Below, in pieces: positions 50,734 through 59,748 of a DNA stretch of 64,000 nucleotides; within the stretch, counting starts at the first letter, position 1; each line of letters begins with the position of its first letter. A program made the position numbers and the translations under genes. The stretch is taken from the NCBI GenBank assembly GCA_963792365.1, contig CAWBVW010000005.1:682001-746000 (forward strand), read 5' to 3'. This DNA comes from JAOUGY01 sp963792365. GTDB lineage: Bacteria > Actinomycetota > Acidimicrobiia > Spongiisociales > ZC4RG35. The notes below the pieces were generated by a model. That model ran no database searches, was not told where the DNA came from, and saw nothing but the letters and a program-made list of their open reading frames with translations.

Positions 50734-52634
50734 ACCGACTCGCGATCGCGAAACTGCGTCTCGTACAGCGTCGCATACAGCCCGCGCCCATCGAGGAGCT
50801 CCTCGTGCGTGCCGGACTCGACCAGCCTGCCCTCGTCGATCACAAGGATCAGATCGGCTGCCTGGACCGTCGACAACCGGTGGGCGATGACGAGCGATGT
50901 GCGGTTGGTCATCAGGTGCTCGAGCGCGTCCTGGATCAACGCCTCGGATCGGGTGTCCAGATGCGAGGTCGCCTCGTCGAGGACGAGGATTCGCGGATCC
51001 TTCAGGATCACACGGGCAATGGCGATCCTCTGCTTCTCACCGCCGGACAGCCGGTATCCGCGCTCGCCCACCATCGTCTCGTAGCCACCAGGAAGCGACG
51101 CAATGAACTCATGGATGTTGGCGGCCCTACAGGCCGCCTCCAGCTGATCCAGATCGGCGTCGGGTCGTGCGTATCGGAGGTTGGCGGCGATCGTGTCGTG
51201 AAAGAGATAGGTCTCCTGGGTGACGACGCCGATCGCTCGGGCGAGCGACGACTGGGTGACCTGGCGCACATCGAACCCGTCGACCAGGACCCGACCTCGT
51301 GTGACGTCGTACAGACGTGGGAGGAGGTAGCTGATCGTGGTCTTGCCCGCACCGCTCGGACCGACGAGCGCCACCAGCTGGCCGGGCTGGGCGACGAAGT
51401 CGACGTTCTCGAGCGCCCACTCCCTCGACGAGGCGGATGGAAGCGGAGCATCTCCCTCATCGGGACGGCCGCCGCCCCACGGGCGGAATCGTCGGATGCC
51501 TTCGAGCCCTTCGGGTTCGCTCGACCGGTAGGTGAAGTAGACGTGGTCGAACTCCACCCTGCCAGCCACGCCTTCGAGCTCGACGGCGGCGGGGTCGTCG
51601 GGGAGATCGGTCTCGAGATCGATCACCTCGAATACTCGCTCGAAGGAGACGAGTGACGTGGCGAACTCGACCCGCGAGTTCGAGATCGCAGAGAGCGGCC
51701 CGTAGAGCTGCACCACCAACGCTCCGAACATCACGAGTGTGCCGTCACTGAGATCGCCCTGGATTGCGTAGTAGCCACCAAGCCACCAAACGACCGCCGT
51801 GCCGGCCGCCGACACCAACCCGAGACCGGCGAAGAACCACCGACCGATCATCGCCCTTCGAATGCCGAGATCCCTCACCGCGGCCGCTTCGACACCGAAC
51901 TTTGCCGACTCGTCACGGGTGCGGTCGAACAGCTTCACCAGCAGCGCGCCGCTCACGTTGAAGGTCTCTTGGAGGATCGCCGACATCGACGCGTTGTGCT
52001 CCATCTGCTGCTCGGTGACTCTCCGGAGCAGCCTCCCCACCCGCCGGGCGGGCAACACGAACAACGGAAGCGCGAGGAGCGCGAGGGCGGTCAGCCGCCA
52101 GTCCGCACCGATCATCACGATCAGGATGGCGACCACCGAAACGATGTTCGAAAGGATCGACACGAAGGTGCCGGTGATGGCCTGCTGGGCTCCGACGACA
52201 TCGTTGTTGAGCCGAGAGATGAGCTCGCCCGTCTTCGTGGCCGTGAAGAACCGAAGCGACATCCCCTGGAGGTGGTCGTACAGCTGACGCCTGAGGTCGT
52301 AGATGATGCCTTCGCCCGCGGTCGACGACCAATACCGCTGGCCGACGCCGACGAGCGTGCTGACGATGGGCACGCCGATGATGCCGAGCCCAAGGAGGGA
52401 TAGCAGGCCGAGGTCCTTGTCGGGGATGGCCACGTCCACGACCTGCTTGATGAGGATCGGGGGGACCACCCCGAGCCCGGCGATGATGAGCACGGTGACC
52501 AGGACACCGAGGAGCGCCGACCGGTACGGGGTGCCATACGACCAGACGCGCCGCAGGAGAGCGCGGTCTACTGCCGGTCGGTCTTGGTTTTCGTCATATT
52601 GGAGGTAGCTGTGCCACCCACCACCGTGAAACAT
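50730..52634 (-). CDS. ABC exporter, fused membrane and ATPase domains
   Basis: A 634-residue half-transporter. Six membrane helices (about residues 35-330) precede the ATPase. Walker A is 'VGPSGAGKTT', the signature is 'RLSGGEKQRIAIAR', Walker B is 'ILVLDEATSHLD' and the switch His is in 'VIAHRLST'. An insert rich in Gly/Pro/Arg ('RFRPWGGGRPDEGDAPLP') lies before Walker A. It likely works as a homodimeric MsbA-like exporter of lipids or drugs. ATG 52634 was chosen over upstream frame without conserved text. Its stop overlaps the start of the PLP dehydratase gene. Confidence 0.9.
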   Translation of the reverse strand: MFHGGGWHSYLQYDENQDRPAVDRALLRRVWSYGTPYRSALLGVLVTVLIIAGLGVVPPILIKQVVDVAIPDKDLGLLSLLGLGIIGVPIVSTLVGVGQRYWSSTAGEGIIYDLRRQLYDHLQGMSLRFFTATKTGELISRLNNDVVGAQQAITGTFVSILSNIVSVVAILIVMIGADWRLTALALLALPLFVLPARRVGRLLRRVTEQQMEHNASMSAILQETFNVSGALLVKLFDRTRDESAKFGVEAAAVRDLGIRRAMIGRWFFAGLGLVSAAGTAVVWWLGGYYAIQGDLSDGTLVMFGALVVQLYGPLSAISNSRVEFATSLVSFERVFEVIDLETDLPDDPAAVELEGVAGRVEFDHVYFTYRSSEPEGLEGIRRFRPWGGGRPDEGDAPLPSASSREWALENVDFVAQPGQLVALVGPSGAGKTTISYLLPRLYDVTRGRVLVDGFDVRQVTQSSLARAIGVVTQETYLFHDTIAANLRYARPDADLDQLEAACRAANIHEFIASLPGGYETMVGERGYRLSGGEKQRIAIARVILKDPRILVLDEATSHLDTRSEALIQDALEHLMTNRTSLVIAHRLSTVQAADLILVIDEGRLVESGTHEELLDGRGLYATLYETQFRDRESV

Positions 52635-52698
52635 GTCTCCGTCCTCGCAACGCCCGTGGGCGAGCCTACCGGCGCTGCCGAGACATCCGTGCGCGGCG

Positions 52699-53499
52699 TC
52701 AGCCCTCGGTGGGCTCCTCGCCCGTCGTGACCGTGGTCCCAAGCACACGAGCGGTGGGATCGGCAACCGTCACAAATGGCACTTCGTTGCGGATCATGAA
52801 GTCGGCCACAGTCTCGTTGGCATCGAGCGACCCGCGCAGGTAGAGCTGGTACTCGTAGGTGTCATCCTCCCAGATCCACGTCTGGCCAGACTCGGCGTCG
52901 ATCCGCACCACGTCGAAACCGCCGATCGTTTCGGTGGTGCACGAGGCGACAGCCCCAGCGGCAAACCGATCGCAGGCCGAGTCGGGGGTCAGGCCGGCCA
53001 CGATGAACGTTCCCCGCTGACCCACACTGCGGGATCGGGTGTAGGGCTCGACGGTCCACAACCCGAAGGCGGCATACACCTCATCATCCAGCCGGTCGCG
53101 AGTAGTGGACACGACGATCTGAGATGAGATCGCGATGACCTCGGGTGGCACGAGGTCCGGAAAGGTCATGCCGGGCAGGGTGGCGGCGATCTCCAGCCGG
53201 GTCGCCTGGATGTACCGCTCCGGTCCTGTGGTCCGGTCGACGATCTGTGCCAGAACCTCTTGAGGCTCGCCCTGCGGCACCGTGTCGGTCAGTTCGTCGT
53301 TCACCCACGCGACCTCGACGCTGCGAACCACCTGGGGCTGGCCGTTGCCCCCGGCCTCGATGGCACCTCCACCGGTGGGGTCACCGATCCAACCCGATGA
53401 TCGCTGACCGAGATCGGCCAGCGACGATTCGGAACAGGCGGCGAGCGCCACCATCAAAGCCGCCAAAGCGACGAACCGGCTACCGGACATCTTCCCCAT
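52699..53499 (-). CDS. putative lipoprotein, 266 residues
   Basis: A 266-residue protein with a lipobox ('LMVALAACSE', Cys at about residue 22) and no further membrane segments. The mature part is acidic and contains a pair of cysteines ('DSACDRFAAGAVASCTT'). No domain is recognised. It is upstream of the ABC exporter on the same strand, separated by 64 bases, and might be co-transcribed. Function unknown. Confidence 0.6.
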   Translation of the reverse strand: MGKMSGSRFVALAALMVALAACSESSLADLGQRSSGWIGDPTGGGAIEAGGNGQPQVVRSVEVAWVNDELTDTVPQGEPQEVLAQIVDRTTGPERYIQATRLEIAATLPGMTFPDLVPPEVIAISSQIVVSTTRDRLDDEVYAAFGLWTVEPYTRSRSVGQRGTFIVAGLTPDSACDRFAAGAVASCTTETIGGFDVVRIDAESGQTWIWEDDTYEYQLYLRGSLDANETVADFMIRNEVPFVTVADPTARVLGTTVTTGEEPTEG

Positions 53500-53602
53500 T
53501 GCTTCTCATTGTGGCCGCCTTGGGGTCCAACGTCCAAGCACCATCCCCGGTTGCTGCGACAGGAGTGGTCTGTCGGCGGACGCCGTCTAGCGTGATCGCA
53601 TC

Positions 53603-54379
53603 ATGTCCTTGCTGCCACCGCGACAGATCCAGCTCGTCGATGCCACCGCCGACGGCGCCGGTCCGGTGGACACCGGGCTCTCCCACGCCATCGCCCTGGC
53701 GGTCGGCGCCGGAGAGATGGGCGAGACCCTTCGCCTCCACGCGACGTCGGACGTCGTTGCCTTCGGTCGCCGCGACGTTGTGACTCCCGGCTATCGCCAA
53801 GCCGTGGCCGCGGCCCAGGACCTGGGCTTCCTGGCCGTGGAACGACTGGCAGGCGGGCGGGCAGCGGTGTTCCACGCCGGCACGCTGGGATTCTCCTGGG
53901 CGATACCCGCGGTCGACCCCAGGGCCGGCGTGCAGGAGCGTTTCTCGCGGGTGGCGGAGTTGATGACGGCAGCCTTCAGACGCCTTGGCGCCGACGCCCG
54001 AATCGGGGAAGTACCGGGCGAGTATTGCCCGGGCGCATTCTCGGTGAACATCGCCGGCGCATACAAGGTGATGGGAGTCGGGCAACGACTCGTACGAGGC
54101 GCGGCTCACGTCGGCGGCGTGGTCGTGGTCTCCGACGCCGCTCGGTTGCGTTCGGTCTTGGGCCCTGTTTACGAGGCACTCGGGATCGATTGGGATGCTG
54201 CGACGGCAGGCGCCCTCGAGGATGCCATTCCAGGCGTGGACCTCGAGACCGTGAGAGCTGCAATCCTCGAGGAGGTGGGCCGGGTGGCGAGCGTCGGCAC
54301 CGCCACGATCTCGCTGGAAGTCGCCGAGATGGGACGCCGGTTGTCAGCCACTCATCGCCCCAACGTAGCGGCGATCTGA
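53603..54379 (+). CDS. lipoate/biotin-protein ligase family protein
   Basis: A 258-residue BPL/LplA-fold protein. 'VERLAGGRAAVFHAGTLGFS' (about residues 79-98) matches the RRxxGGGxVxH element of lipoate ligases, and 'IAGAYKVMGVGQRLVRGAAH' (about 150-169) holds the lysine that positions the lipoyl-adenylate. These enzymes attach lipoate or octanoate to dehydrogenase domains. The first signature is slightly degenerate, so transfer rather than ATP-dependent ligation is possible. It precedes the aroQ fusion on the same strand. Confidence 0.8.
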   Translation: MSLLPPRQIQLVDATADGAGPVDTGLSHAIALAVGAGEMGETLRLHATSDVVAFGRRDVVTPGYRQAVAAAQDLGFLAVERLAGGRAAVFHAGTLGFSWAIPAVDPRAGVQERFSRVAELMTAAFRRLGADARIGEVPGEYCPGAFSVNIAGAYKVMGVGQRLVRGAAHVGGVVVVSDAARLRSVLGPVYEALGIDWDAATAGALEDAIPGVDLETVRAAILEEVGRVASVGTATISLEVAEMGRRLSATHRPNVAAI

Positions 54380-54415
54380 CGCCCGCCATCCACGGCTCTT
54401 CTAGCCTGAACGCCC

Positions 54416-55564
54416 ATGCAAATCCTGCTGCTCAATGGGCCGAACCTCAACCTGTTGGGAACTCGTCGCCCTGATATCTACGGATCGACAACACTCGGCG
54501 ACCTCGAGTCGATGTTCCGGACCTGGGCAGGAGGGCTCGACATCGAGGCGGTCGAGACGTTCCAGAGCAATCACGAGGGCGCCCTGATAGATCGCATCCA
54601 CGCGGCGCGAGGCGCCACCGATGGGATCGTGTTCAATCCGGGGGCATTCACGCACACGTCGTATGCACTCCACGATGCCATCGAATCCGTCGAGGTGCCG
54701 ACTGTCGAGGTGCACATCTCCAACGTCGAGGAACGGGAGTCGTGGCGGCGGATCTCGGTGGTCCGACCAGCATGCGTGCACACCGTCTACGGCAGAGGAA
54801 TCGAAGGCTATCGGTGGGGACTGCTCCACCTGATCAACCGCGCGGCGATGGCCGTCGAACGCCTGGTCACCGGTACGGAGCCGGATCAGTTCGCCGACCT
54901 CCGGTTGCCGGGGGAGGCGCCCGCCCCGTTGCTCGTCGTGGTCCACGGCGGATTCTGGCGCCATATGTGGACCCGCGACACCACCGAGTCCATCGCTGTC
55001 GACGCAACCAGACGCGGGCTCGCCACGCTGAACGTCGAGTATCGGCGGGTCGGTACAGGTGGCGGCGGATTGGCCACCGTGAACGACATCGTTGCTGCGA
55101 TCCATGCCGGCCTCGGTCACCCAGATGTCGATGACGAGCGATGGGCGATTGCGGGGCACTCGGCCGGAGGTCAACTCGCCATCGCCGCGGCCAAGGCGAT
55201 GACTGACGCCGGCCGCCCGCCCGTACTGGTCGCCAGCCTGGGCGGCGTCAGCGACCTTGCGCAGGCGATGGCCGACGGCACCGGTGACGATGCAGCCGCC
55301 GCCTACGTGGGTGCCGGCTCGGTCGACGAACTCTCACCCGTATCGATGGCACCCATCGGCGCACCGTTGCTCGTTGCGCACGGCGATGCCGACGACCGGG
55401 TCCCCGTGCTGCAGGCCGAGCTGCTTGCTGCGGCCCTCGAAGCTGCAGGAGAGACGCCCACCCTCCAGATCCGACGCGATGGCGGCCACTTCGAGTATCT
55501 CGATCCCGCCGAATCCGCCTGGGTCGACGTGGCAGACGCGTTGGTCACGGCGCTCCTCACGTGA
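54416..55564 (+). CDS. aroQ: type II 3-dehydroquinate dehydratase fused to an alpha/beta-hydrolase
   Basis: A 382-residue two-domain protein. Residues 1-145 are a complete AroQ: 'LLLNGPNLNLLGTRRPDIYG' with the catalytic Tyr, 'TFQSNHEGALID', 'FNPGAFTHTSYALHDAI' and 'VEVHISNVEERESWR'. Normal AroQ ends there. Residues about 160-382 form an alpha/beta-hydrolase of the kynurenine-formamidase/BD-FAE type: oxyanion 'VVVHGGFWRHMW', nucleophile 'AGHSAGGQLA', Asp in 'AHGDADDRVP' and His in 'DGGHFEYL'. AroQ performs the third shikimate step; the hydrolase substrate is unknown. The stop overlaps the next gene. Confidence 0.9.
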   Translation: MQILLLNGPNLNLLGTRRPDIYGSTTLGDLESMFRTWAGGLDIEAVETFQSNHEGALIDRIHAARGATDGIVFNPGAFTHTSYALHDAIESVEVPTVEVHISNVEERESWRRISVVRPACVHTVYGRGIEGYRWGLLHLINRAAMAVERLVTGTEPDQFADLRLPGEAPAPLLVVVHGGFWRHMWTRDTTESIAVDATRRGLATLNVEYRRVGTGGGGLATVNDIVAAIHAGLGHPDVDDERWAIAGHSAGGQLAIAAAKAMTDAGRPPVLVASLGGVSDLAQAMADGTGDDAAAAYVGAGSVDELSPVSMAPIGAPLLVAHGDADDRVPVLQAELLAAALEAAGETPTLQIRRDGGHFEYLDPAESAWVDVADALVTALLT

Positions 55565-56181
55565 TCGGAACCGTCCTCACGGTCGCCATGACAACGTGGC
55601 TGCTGTTCGCTGAACGCTCCGAGAGCCGCTGGCGATTCGCGGCGAAGCCTCTCGCGTCGCTGGGCTTCATCCTCGTTCCGGTGCTCGAGGGGTTCGAGAC
55701 CGACCCCCGCGGGGTCTGGATTCTGGCCGGCCTCGTCTTCGGGATGGCCGGCGACGTGTTCCTGTTGTCGCCATCCACCAGGCCCTTTCTCGCCGGCCTG
55801 GGCAGCTTCTTGTTGGGTCACGTCGCCTATGTCGTGGCTTTCACTCGCGACGGGGTCGACTCGATTCCGGCCTTCATCGCGATCGCGGTGATGCTGGTGA
55901 TTTCGAGTGTGACCCTGCGCTGGCTCAATCCGCATCTCACGGGCGCCTTCTCTATCGCAGTTCCCGTGTATGTGATCGTGATCGCGCTCATGGTGACCAC
56001 AGCTTCGGGATCGGGGCAGCCTCTGGCGATCCTCGGTGCGGCGGCGTTTGCCGCCTCCGACCTGTTCGTCGCACGCGAGCGCTTCGTCGAGAGCTCCATG
56101 TGGAACCGGCTGCTCGGACTACCGCTCTACTACGCAGGTCAGCTCATGATCGCGTGGTCTGTCGTGAACGAGCTGGGATGA
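55561..56181 (+). CDS. lysoplasmalogenase (YhhN/TMEM86 family)
   Basis: A 206-residue integral membrane protein with about eight helices and GTG start at 55561 overlapping the aroQ-fusion stop. 'RFAAKPLASLGFILVPVL' near residue 25, 'VFGMAGDVFLLSP' near residue 60 and 'AAAFAASDLFVARERF' near residue 160 contain the conserved Lys and Asp residues of the YhhN family, which hydrolyses the vinyl-ether bond of lysoplasmalogens. Activity towards alkenyl lipids is inferred from family. Confidence 0.85.
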   Translation: MIGTVLTVAMTTWLLFAERSESRWRFAAKPLASLGFILVPVLEGFETDPRGVWILAGLVFGMAGDVFLLSPSTRPFLAGLGSFLLGHVAYVVAFTRDGVDSIPAFIAIAVMLVISSVTLRWLNPHLTGAFSIAVPVYVIVIALMVTTASGSGQPLAILGAAAFAASDLFVARERFVESSMWNRLLGLPLYYAGQLMIAWSVVNELG

Positions 56182-56305
56182 ACACACGGTCCGAATATGG
56201 AAGAAATTTCCTGGTGCTGGGTTGCCGGTGGCTGTTGTGGCATCGTATGCTCCAACGACCACAGCAAATCGGCTTCCCCCGGTCGGTGGCTTTGGTAGGA
56301 GGTTC

Positions 56306-56896
56306 ATGAGAGTGCATCGCATCGTCCTGGTGGCGACGTGGATCCTCGTGTCATTGCTTGCCGTCGTCGGTTTCGCCAACTTCAGTGCATCCGACGACGC
56401 CCCATCCCCAACGGATTCGCCCGCTACCACGTACGCGCCGGATCTCGGCGCCGACGCCGGGGCTGCGTCAGCCATGGCATTCGCCTTCATGGCGGACGGT
56501 CGCGTTGTCTCCCAGGCCCAGTCGGCACCGGTCGAAACGACGATCGCCCAAACCGGACCGGCAGAGCCGAACCGCCCGAGCACCACGTTCGTCCGTTCGA
56601 GCATCCTCAACGAATCGGCCGTCCGCGAAATCGTGGCGCGGGTGTTCGAGCCCGCGGACGTCAGCCGAGCCATTCGATCGGCGTGGTGCGCCTCGAACTT
56701 CGATCCCGGCTACCAACACGGCGAGACCGGCGCCGCCGGACTGTTCCAACTCACACCGGAGCAGTGGTCTACCAACGCGCCGCTAGCGGGTTATTCCTCC
56801 GCCGAGATCACCGATCCGGACGCCAACGCCGCCGTCGCCGCCTGGATCGTGTATCAGGCGAGTGGAAGCTGGTCGAACCTCGCCTGCAGCGGCTGA
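56306..56896 (+). CDS. membrane-anchored SLT-like protein lacking the catalytic Glu
   Basis: From ATG 56306, with AGGAGG a few bases upstream, a 196-residue protein has an N-terminal anchor (residues 4-22), a Ser/Thr/Pro linker, and a C-terminal soluble lytic transglycosylase-like domain: 'AWCASNFDPGYQHGETGAAG' and 'LFQLTPEQWS'. In active enzymes the equivalent is ESxFDP, where Glu is catalytic; here that codon is GCC (Ala). It may bind peptidoglycan without cleaving it. The next gene starts directly after its stop. Confidence 0.7.
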   Translation: MRVHRIVLVATWILVSLLAVVGFANFSASDDAPSPTDSPATTYAPDLGADAGAASAMAFAFMADGRVVSQAQSAPVETTIAQTGPAEPNRPSTTFVRSSILNESAVREIVARVFEPADVSRAIRSAWCASNFDPGYQHGETGAAGLFQLTPEQWSTNAPLAGYSSAEITDPDANAAVAAWIVYQASGSWSNLACSG

Positions 56897-57313
56897 ATGG
56901 CCGAGCCGTCGCTCACCCCCGATCGAGGTGCCGGCGGCAAGCCCGGTGGGGTCCCCCAGTTCCTCCTCGGTACCGCCATGTCGATCGGTGGGCTCTACCT
57001 GCTCCTGAACTCCCTTCAAGTGGTGAGCTGGTTCGGCGGCAGGTTGTTCGGCTTCGGTCGGGTGGGGGTGACGAGCGGAATGGTGTTGATCCCGTTCATC
57101 ATCGGCATCGCGATCATCTTCTATGACGCCGAGAAATGGTACGGATGGCTGCTCGCCATCGGGTCCTTGCTGGCTTTGATCGTCGGAGCGATAGCCAGTG
57201 TCGAGTTCAGGTTTCAGAGGATGACCGCCTTCGAACTCATCGTGGTTCTGGTGTTGCTGTTCGGTGGGGTCGGTCTCGTCCTGCGATCGGTTCGAAGCCT
57301 CGAAGCGCGCTGA
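56897..57313 (+). CDS. four-helix membrane protein of unknown function
   Basis: A 138-residue protein starting at the base after the previous stop, so it is likely co-translated. After a Pro/Gly-rich N-terminus it has about four hydrophobic helices (roughly 22-42, 58-76, 84-104 and 112-130). No conserved motif is recognised. Coupling with an SLT-like envelope protein suggests a role at the membrane. Confidence 0.65.
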   Translation: MAEPSLTPDRGAGGKPGGVPQFLLGTAMSIGGLYLLLNSLQVVSWFGGRLFGFGRVGVTSGMVLIPFIIGIAIIFYDAEKWYGWLLAIGSLLALIVGAIASVEFRFQRMTAFELIVVLVLLFGGVGLVLRSVRSLEAR

Positions 57314-57453
57314 AACCCGGGCTGCCAATCCCTCCTCGAGTACCGCGCCGGCGACCAGGTCCACCGCTCCGAACGACTGCACCCGGCCGCCGGGCGTAGG
57401 TTGGATGCTGGTATCACCGGACGCCGACCTCGACCCCTCCAGAGGAGGTCCCC

Positions 57454-58584
57454 ATGTATCAACGACTGGAACCCATAGACCCTCGGTACGCGTTCGAGGT
57501 CGTGGCAGCCCGGGACAGCGAAACCACACAATCGGCAGCCGCCTCGCAGGCGGCGCTGCTCCTGTCTGCGCGAGCGGGAGTCCTCGGAGTCTCAGACGAG
57601 CTCTTGGCGGAGCTCGAACGTGAGACCGAGGGAGTCGCCTTTGACCTCCCACCACTGCGACCACTCGAAAGACACAGACGGCTCCGGGTAGACGAAGCCA
57701 CGAGCCGGCTGGGCATGAGCAAAGCCGAACTGCGCTCGGAGCGCCCCGAGCGAGTCCAAGAGGAGATGGCGACCACCGTTCGCCGCCTGTACGACCACCC
57801 TGATACCGAGAACGCCGCCGCCCTCTTCGAAGCCGGAATGGAGAGCCCTCACCTGCTCGTGAGGGTGGCAGCCGCCGCCGGGGCCCGAGAGACCACACGG
57901 CTGCGCAAGCAGATCAGAGCAATCCTCGAAGAAGGCGTAGCGTCGGAGGACGCCACGATCCGGGAGGTTGCCAGGACGGCGCTCGGCAGGATCGATCGCG
58001 ACGACCCGGAGTTACAGAAGCACGTCGCCGAACCTCCTGCATCCACCAGGCGGGACCGTGAATCGAATACCGCAGTCATCAGCCATGGGACGTGGGCCCC
58101 CGATCAGGCGTGGTATCAGCCCGCTGGCGACTTCTACGAGGCTCTGAAGGCGAGTCGGCCCGATCTCGATGTACACGACGTGAGCTTCCGGTGGTCCGGT
58201 GGGTACAGCGACAGTGCCCGCCGGACTGCTGCGGGGCAGCTCGAAACCTGGATCGGCGACCAGGGACTGGGCGTGCCCGACTTATTCGCCCACAGCCACG
58301 GAGGAACCGTCGCCAATCTCGCCACCAAGCGCGGCGTTGCTTTCGATCGGCTCGTGCTGATGGGGTGGCCCGTTCACGACCAATGGATGCCCGACCTGGG
58401 CAAGGTGGCACGGCTGATCGACATCAGGGTGAAGCTCGACCTGGTGATCCTGCTCGACGGAGGCGGCCAGCGATTCCCGGCGGGACAGCGACCTGCCGAT
58501 GAGCACCGCAACGGCTGGTTCGACCATGCCTCGGTGCACGAGCCCGACTACTGGGACGACCACGGGCTCTGGGCGGTCCTCTGA
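57454..58584 (+). CDS. HEAT-like plus alpha/beta-hydrolase protein
   Basis: A 376-residue protein with AGGAGG-type site before ATG 57454. Residues about 85-185 are helical and HEAT-like ('MESPHLLVRVAAAAGA', 'DATIREVARTALGRI'). Residues about 205-376 form an alpha/beta-hydrolase or lipase-like domain: 'AVISHGTWAPDQAWYQPAGD', then the elbow 'LFAHSHGGTVANLA' with the nucleophilic Ser, and a His in 'WFDHASVHEPDYW'. Substrate unknown. A second HEAT-like protein is encoded 26 bases downstream. Confidence 0.7.
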   Translation: MYQRLEPIDPRYAFEVVAARDSETTQSAAASQAALLLSARAGVLGVSDELLAELERETEGVAFDLPPLRPLERHRRLRVDEATSRLGMSKAELRSERPERVQEEMATTVRRLYDHPDTENAAALFEAGMESPHLLVRVAAAAGARETTRLRKQIRAILEEGVASEDATIREVARTALGRIDRDDPELQKHVAEPPASTRRDRESNTAVISHGTWAPDQAWYQPAGDFYEALKASRPDLDVHDVSFRWSGGYSDSARRTAAGQLETWIGDQGLGVPDLFAHSHGGTVANLATKRGVAFDRLVLMGWPVHDQWMPDLGKVARLIDIRVKLDLVILLDGGGQRFPAGQRPADEHRNGWFDHASVHEPDYWDDHGLWAVL

Positions 58585-58610
58585 ACCTCGGCCCGACGTA
58601 GGCTCTCCCC

Positions 58611-58940
58611 ATGGGTGTCGCCGGACAGATCGGGCTCGTGGCCGCCGGGCTCACGTGGCGGAGCGTCGGCGTCAAGTCGGCGGGCCGAGCACTGATCCAC
58701 GGCCTCGAGGGTGGCGAGAGCGAACGAACGCTCGCCGGCATGGCGCTCGTACAAGCAGGCGAACGCTCCGTGGCCCTGATCGAGGAGCACCTTCAGTCCG
58801 CGGAACCTTCCACGATGGTCGTACGTGTCCTGAGCGACATCGAGGCACCGGAGTCGAGAAACCTCCTTCGCCGCATCGCCGGCGACGACACCGAAGCCGG
58901 AAGGCTCGCCAAGCAATCCGTCGACGAGTCAGACCGATAG
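58611..58940 (+). CDS. small HEAT-like protein
   Basis: A 109-residue helical protein. 'SERTLAGMALVQAGERSVAL' and 'VVRVLSDIEAPESRNLLRRI' read as two HEAT-type repeats. No signal or membrane anchor is evident apart from a mildly hydrophobic start. It lies between a HEAT-hydrolase gene and an uncharacterised gene on the same strand, all closely spaced. Likely a protein-interaction module; function unknown. Confidence 0.6.
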   Translation: MGVAGQIGLVAAGLTWRSVGVKSAGRALIHGLEGGESERTLAGMALVQAGERSVALIEEHLQSAEPSTMVVRVLSDIEAPESRNLLRRIAGDDTEAGRLAKQSVDESDR

Positions 58941-58949
58941 CATCAGACG

Positions 58950-59519
58950 GTGTCGTTCTTCCAGCCTCTCCCGGAGATTCCCGAGGCCGAACCCGAGATT
59001 CACGTCCAACCACCCTGGGCGGGGCCGCCGCCCGGATGGCTCGCCGGCGTCGTTGCATCGCATCACATCGTTTTCCACACCGACGAGGCAAGCCTCAGTG
59101 TCGGACCTTTCGACGCGTACCCGACGGGAGTGCTGATCCGGTTCCGGCTGACCGTGCGCCACCCGACCGGTCGTCTCGGGGACGACCTCCACGATCTGTT
59201 CGTTCGTCCACATCATCGGGGCTCGACGAGCGCGGGCACCCTGAGGGTCGGAATGTTGCTCGCAGACGGATTCCGATGGGACGACGCCGCCGGGCACCGG
59301 CCGCCGAGCGGCGAGCGACACGTGGGCCTCCACGGGGGTCACGGCTCGGAGTCGGAGGCCGGACAGGATCTGTGGCTCTGGCCTCTCCCCCCTCCCGGTC
59401 CGATCACCTTCGTGACCGAGTGGAAGCACAGGGGGATCGACGAGACGAGGATCAACGTGGACGCACAGGCGATCCTCGAAGCCGCCGAGCGCGCGATCGA
59501 GCTCTGGCCCGCCGATTGA
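58950..59519 (+). CDS. conserved hypothetical protein, 189 residues
   Basis: A 189-residue protein with GTG start at 58950, 9 bases after the preceding stop. It reads 'FFQPLPEIPEAEPEIHVQPP' early, then 'VLIRFRLTVRH', 'RVGMLLADGFRWD' and a C-terminal 'ITFVTEWKHRGIDETRINVD'. The beta-rich pattern suggests a soluble sandwich domain found in actinobacteria without assigned role. No catalytic motif was recognised. Confidence 0.6.
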   Translation: MSFFQPLPEIPEAEPEIHVQPPWAGPPPGWLAGVVASHHIVFHTDEASLSVGPFDAYPTGVLIRFRLTVRHPTGRLGDDLHDLFVRPHHRGSTSAGTLRVGMLLADGFRWDDAAGHRPPSGERHVGLHGGHGSESEAGQDLWLWPLPPPGPITFVTEWKHRGIDETRINVDAQAILEAAERAIELWPAD

Positions 59520-59748
59520 GGGTTGCTGCACAAACTCGACCCGACACCACACGAGAGTACGGGCGCCGATTGGGTGCTCCACTGGTCAACGGTGACGTGG
59601 GTCCGGCGATTGTGTCCCCCAGAAGGGTGGACAGGCTGCCGCAGGCGGCCAGGGGGATTCCGTGATCGGCGCGTCGCATCAAGATGCACCAGGACACCCA
59701 TCGGCGTGGTGCTCGCGAGATAGCCGAATCGGACGGGGCAGACCCGAG

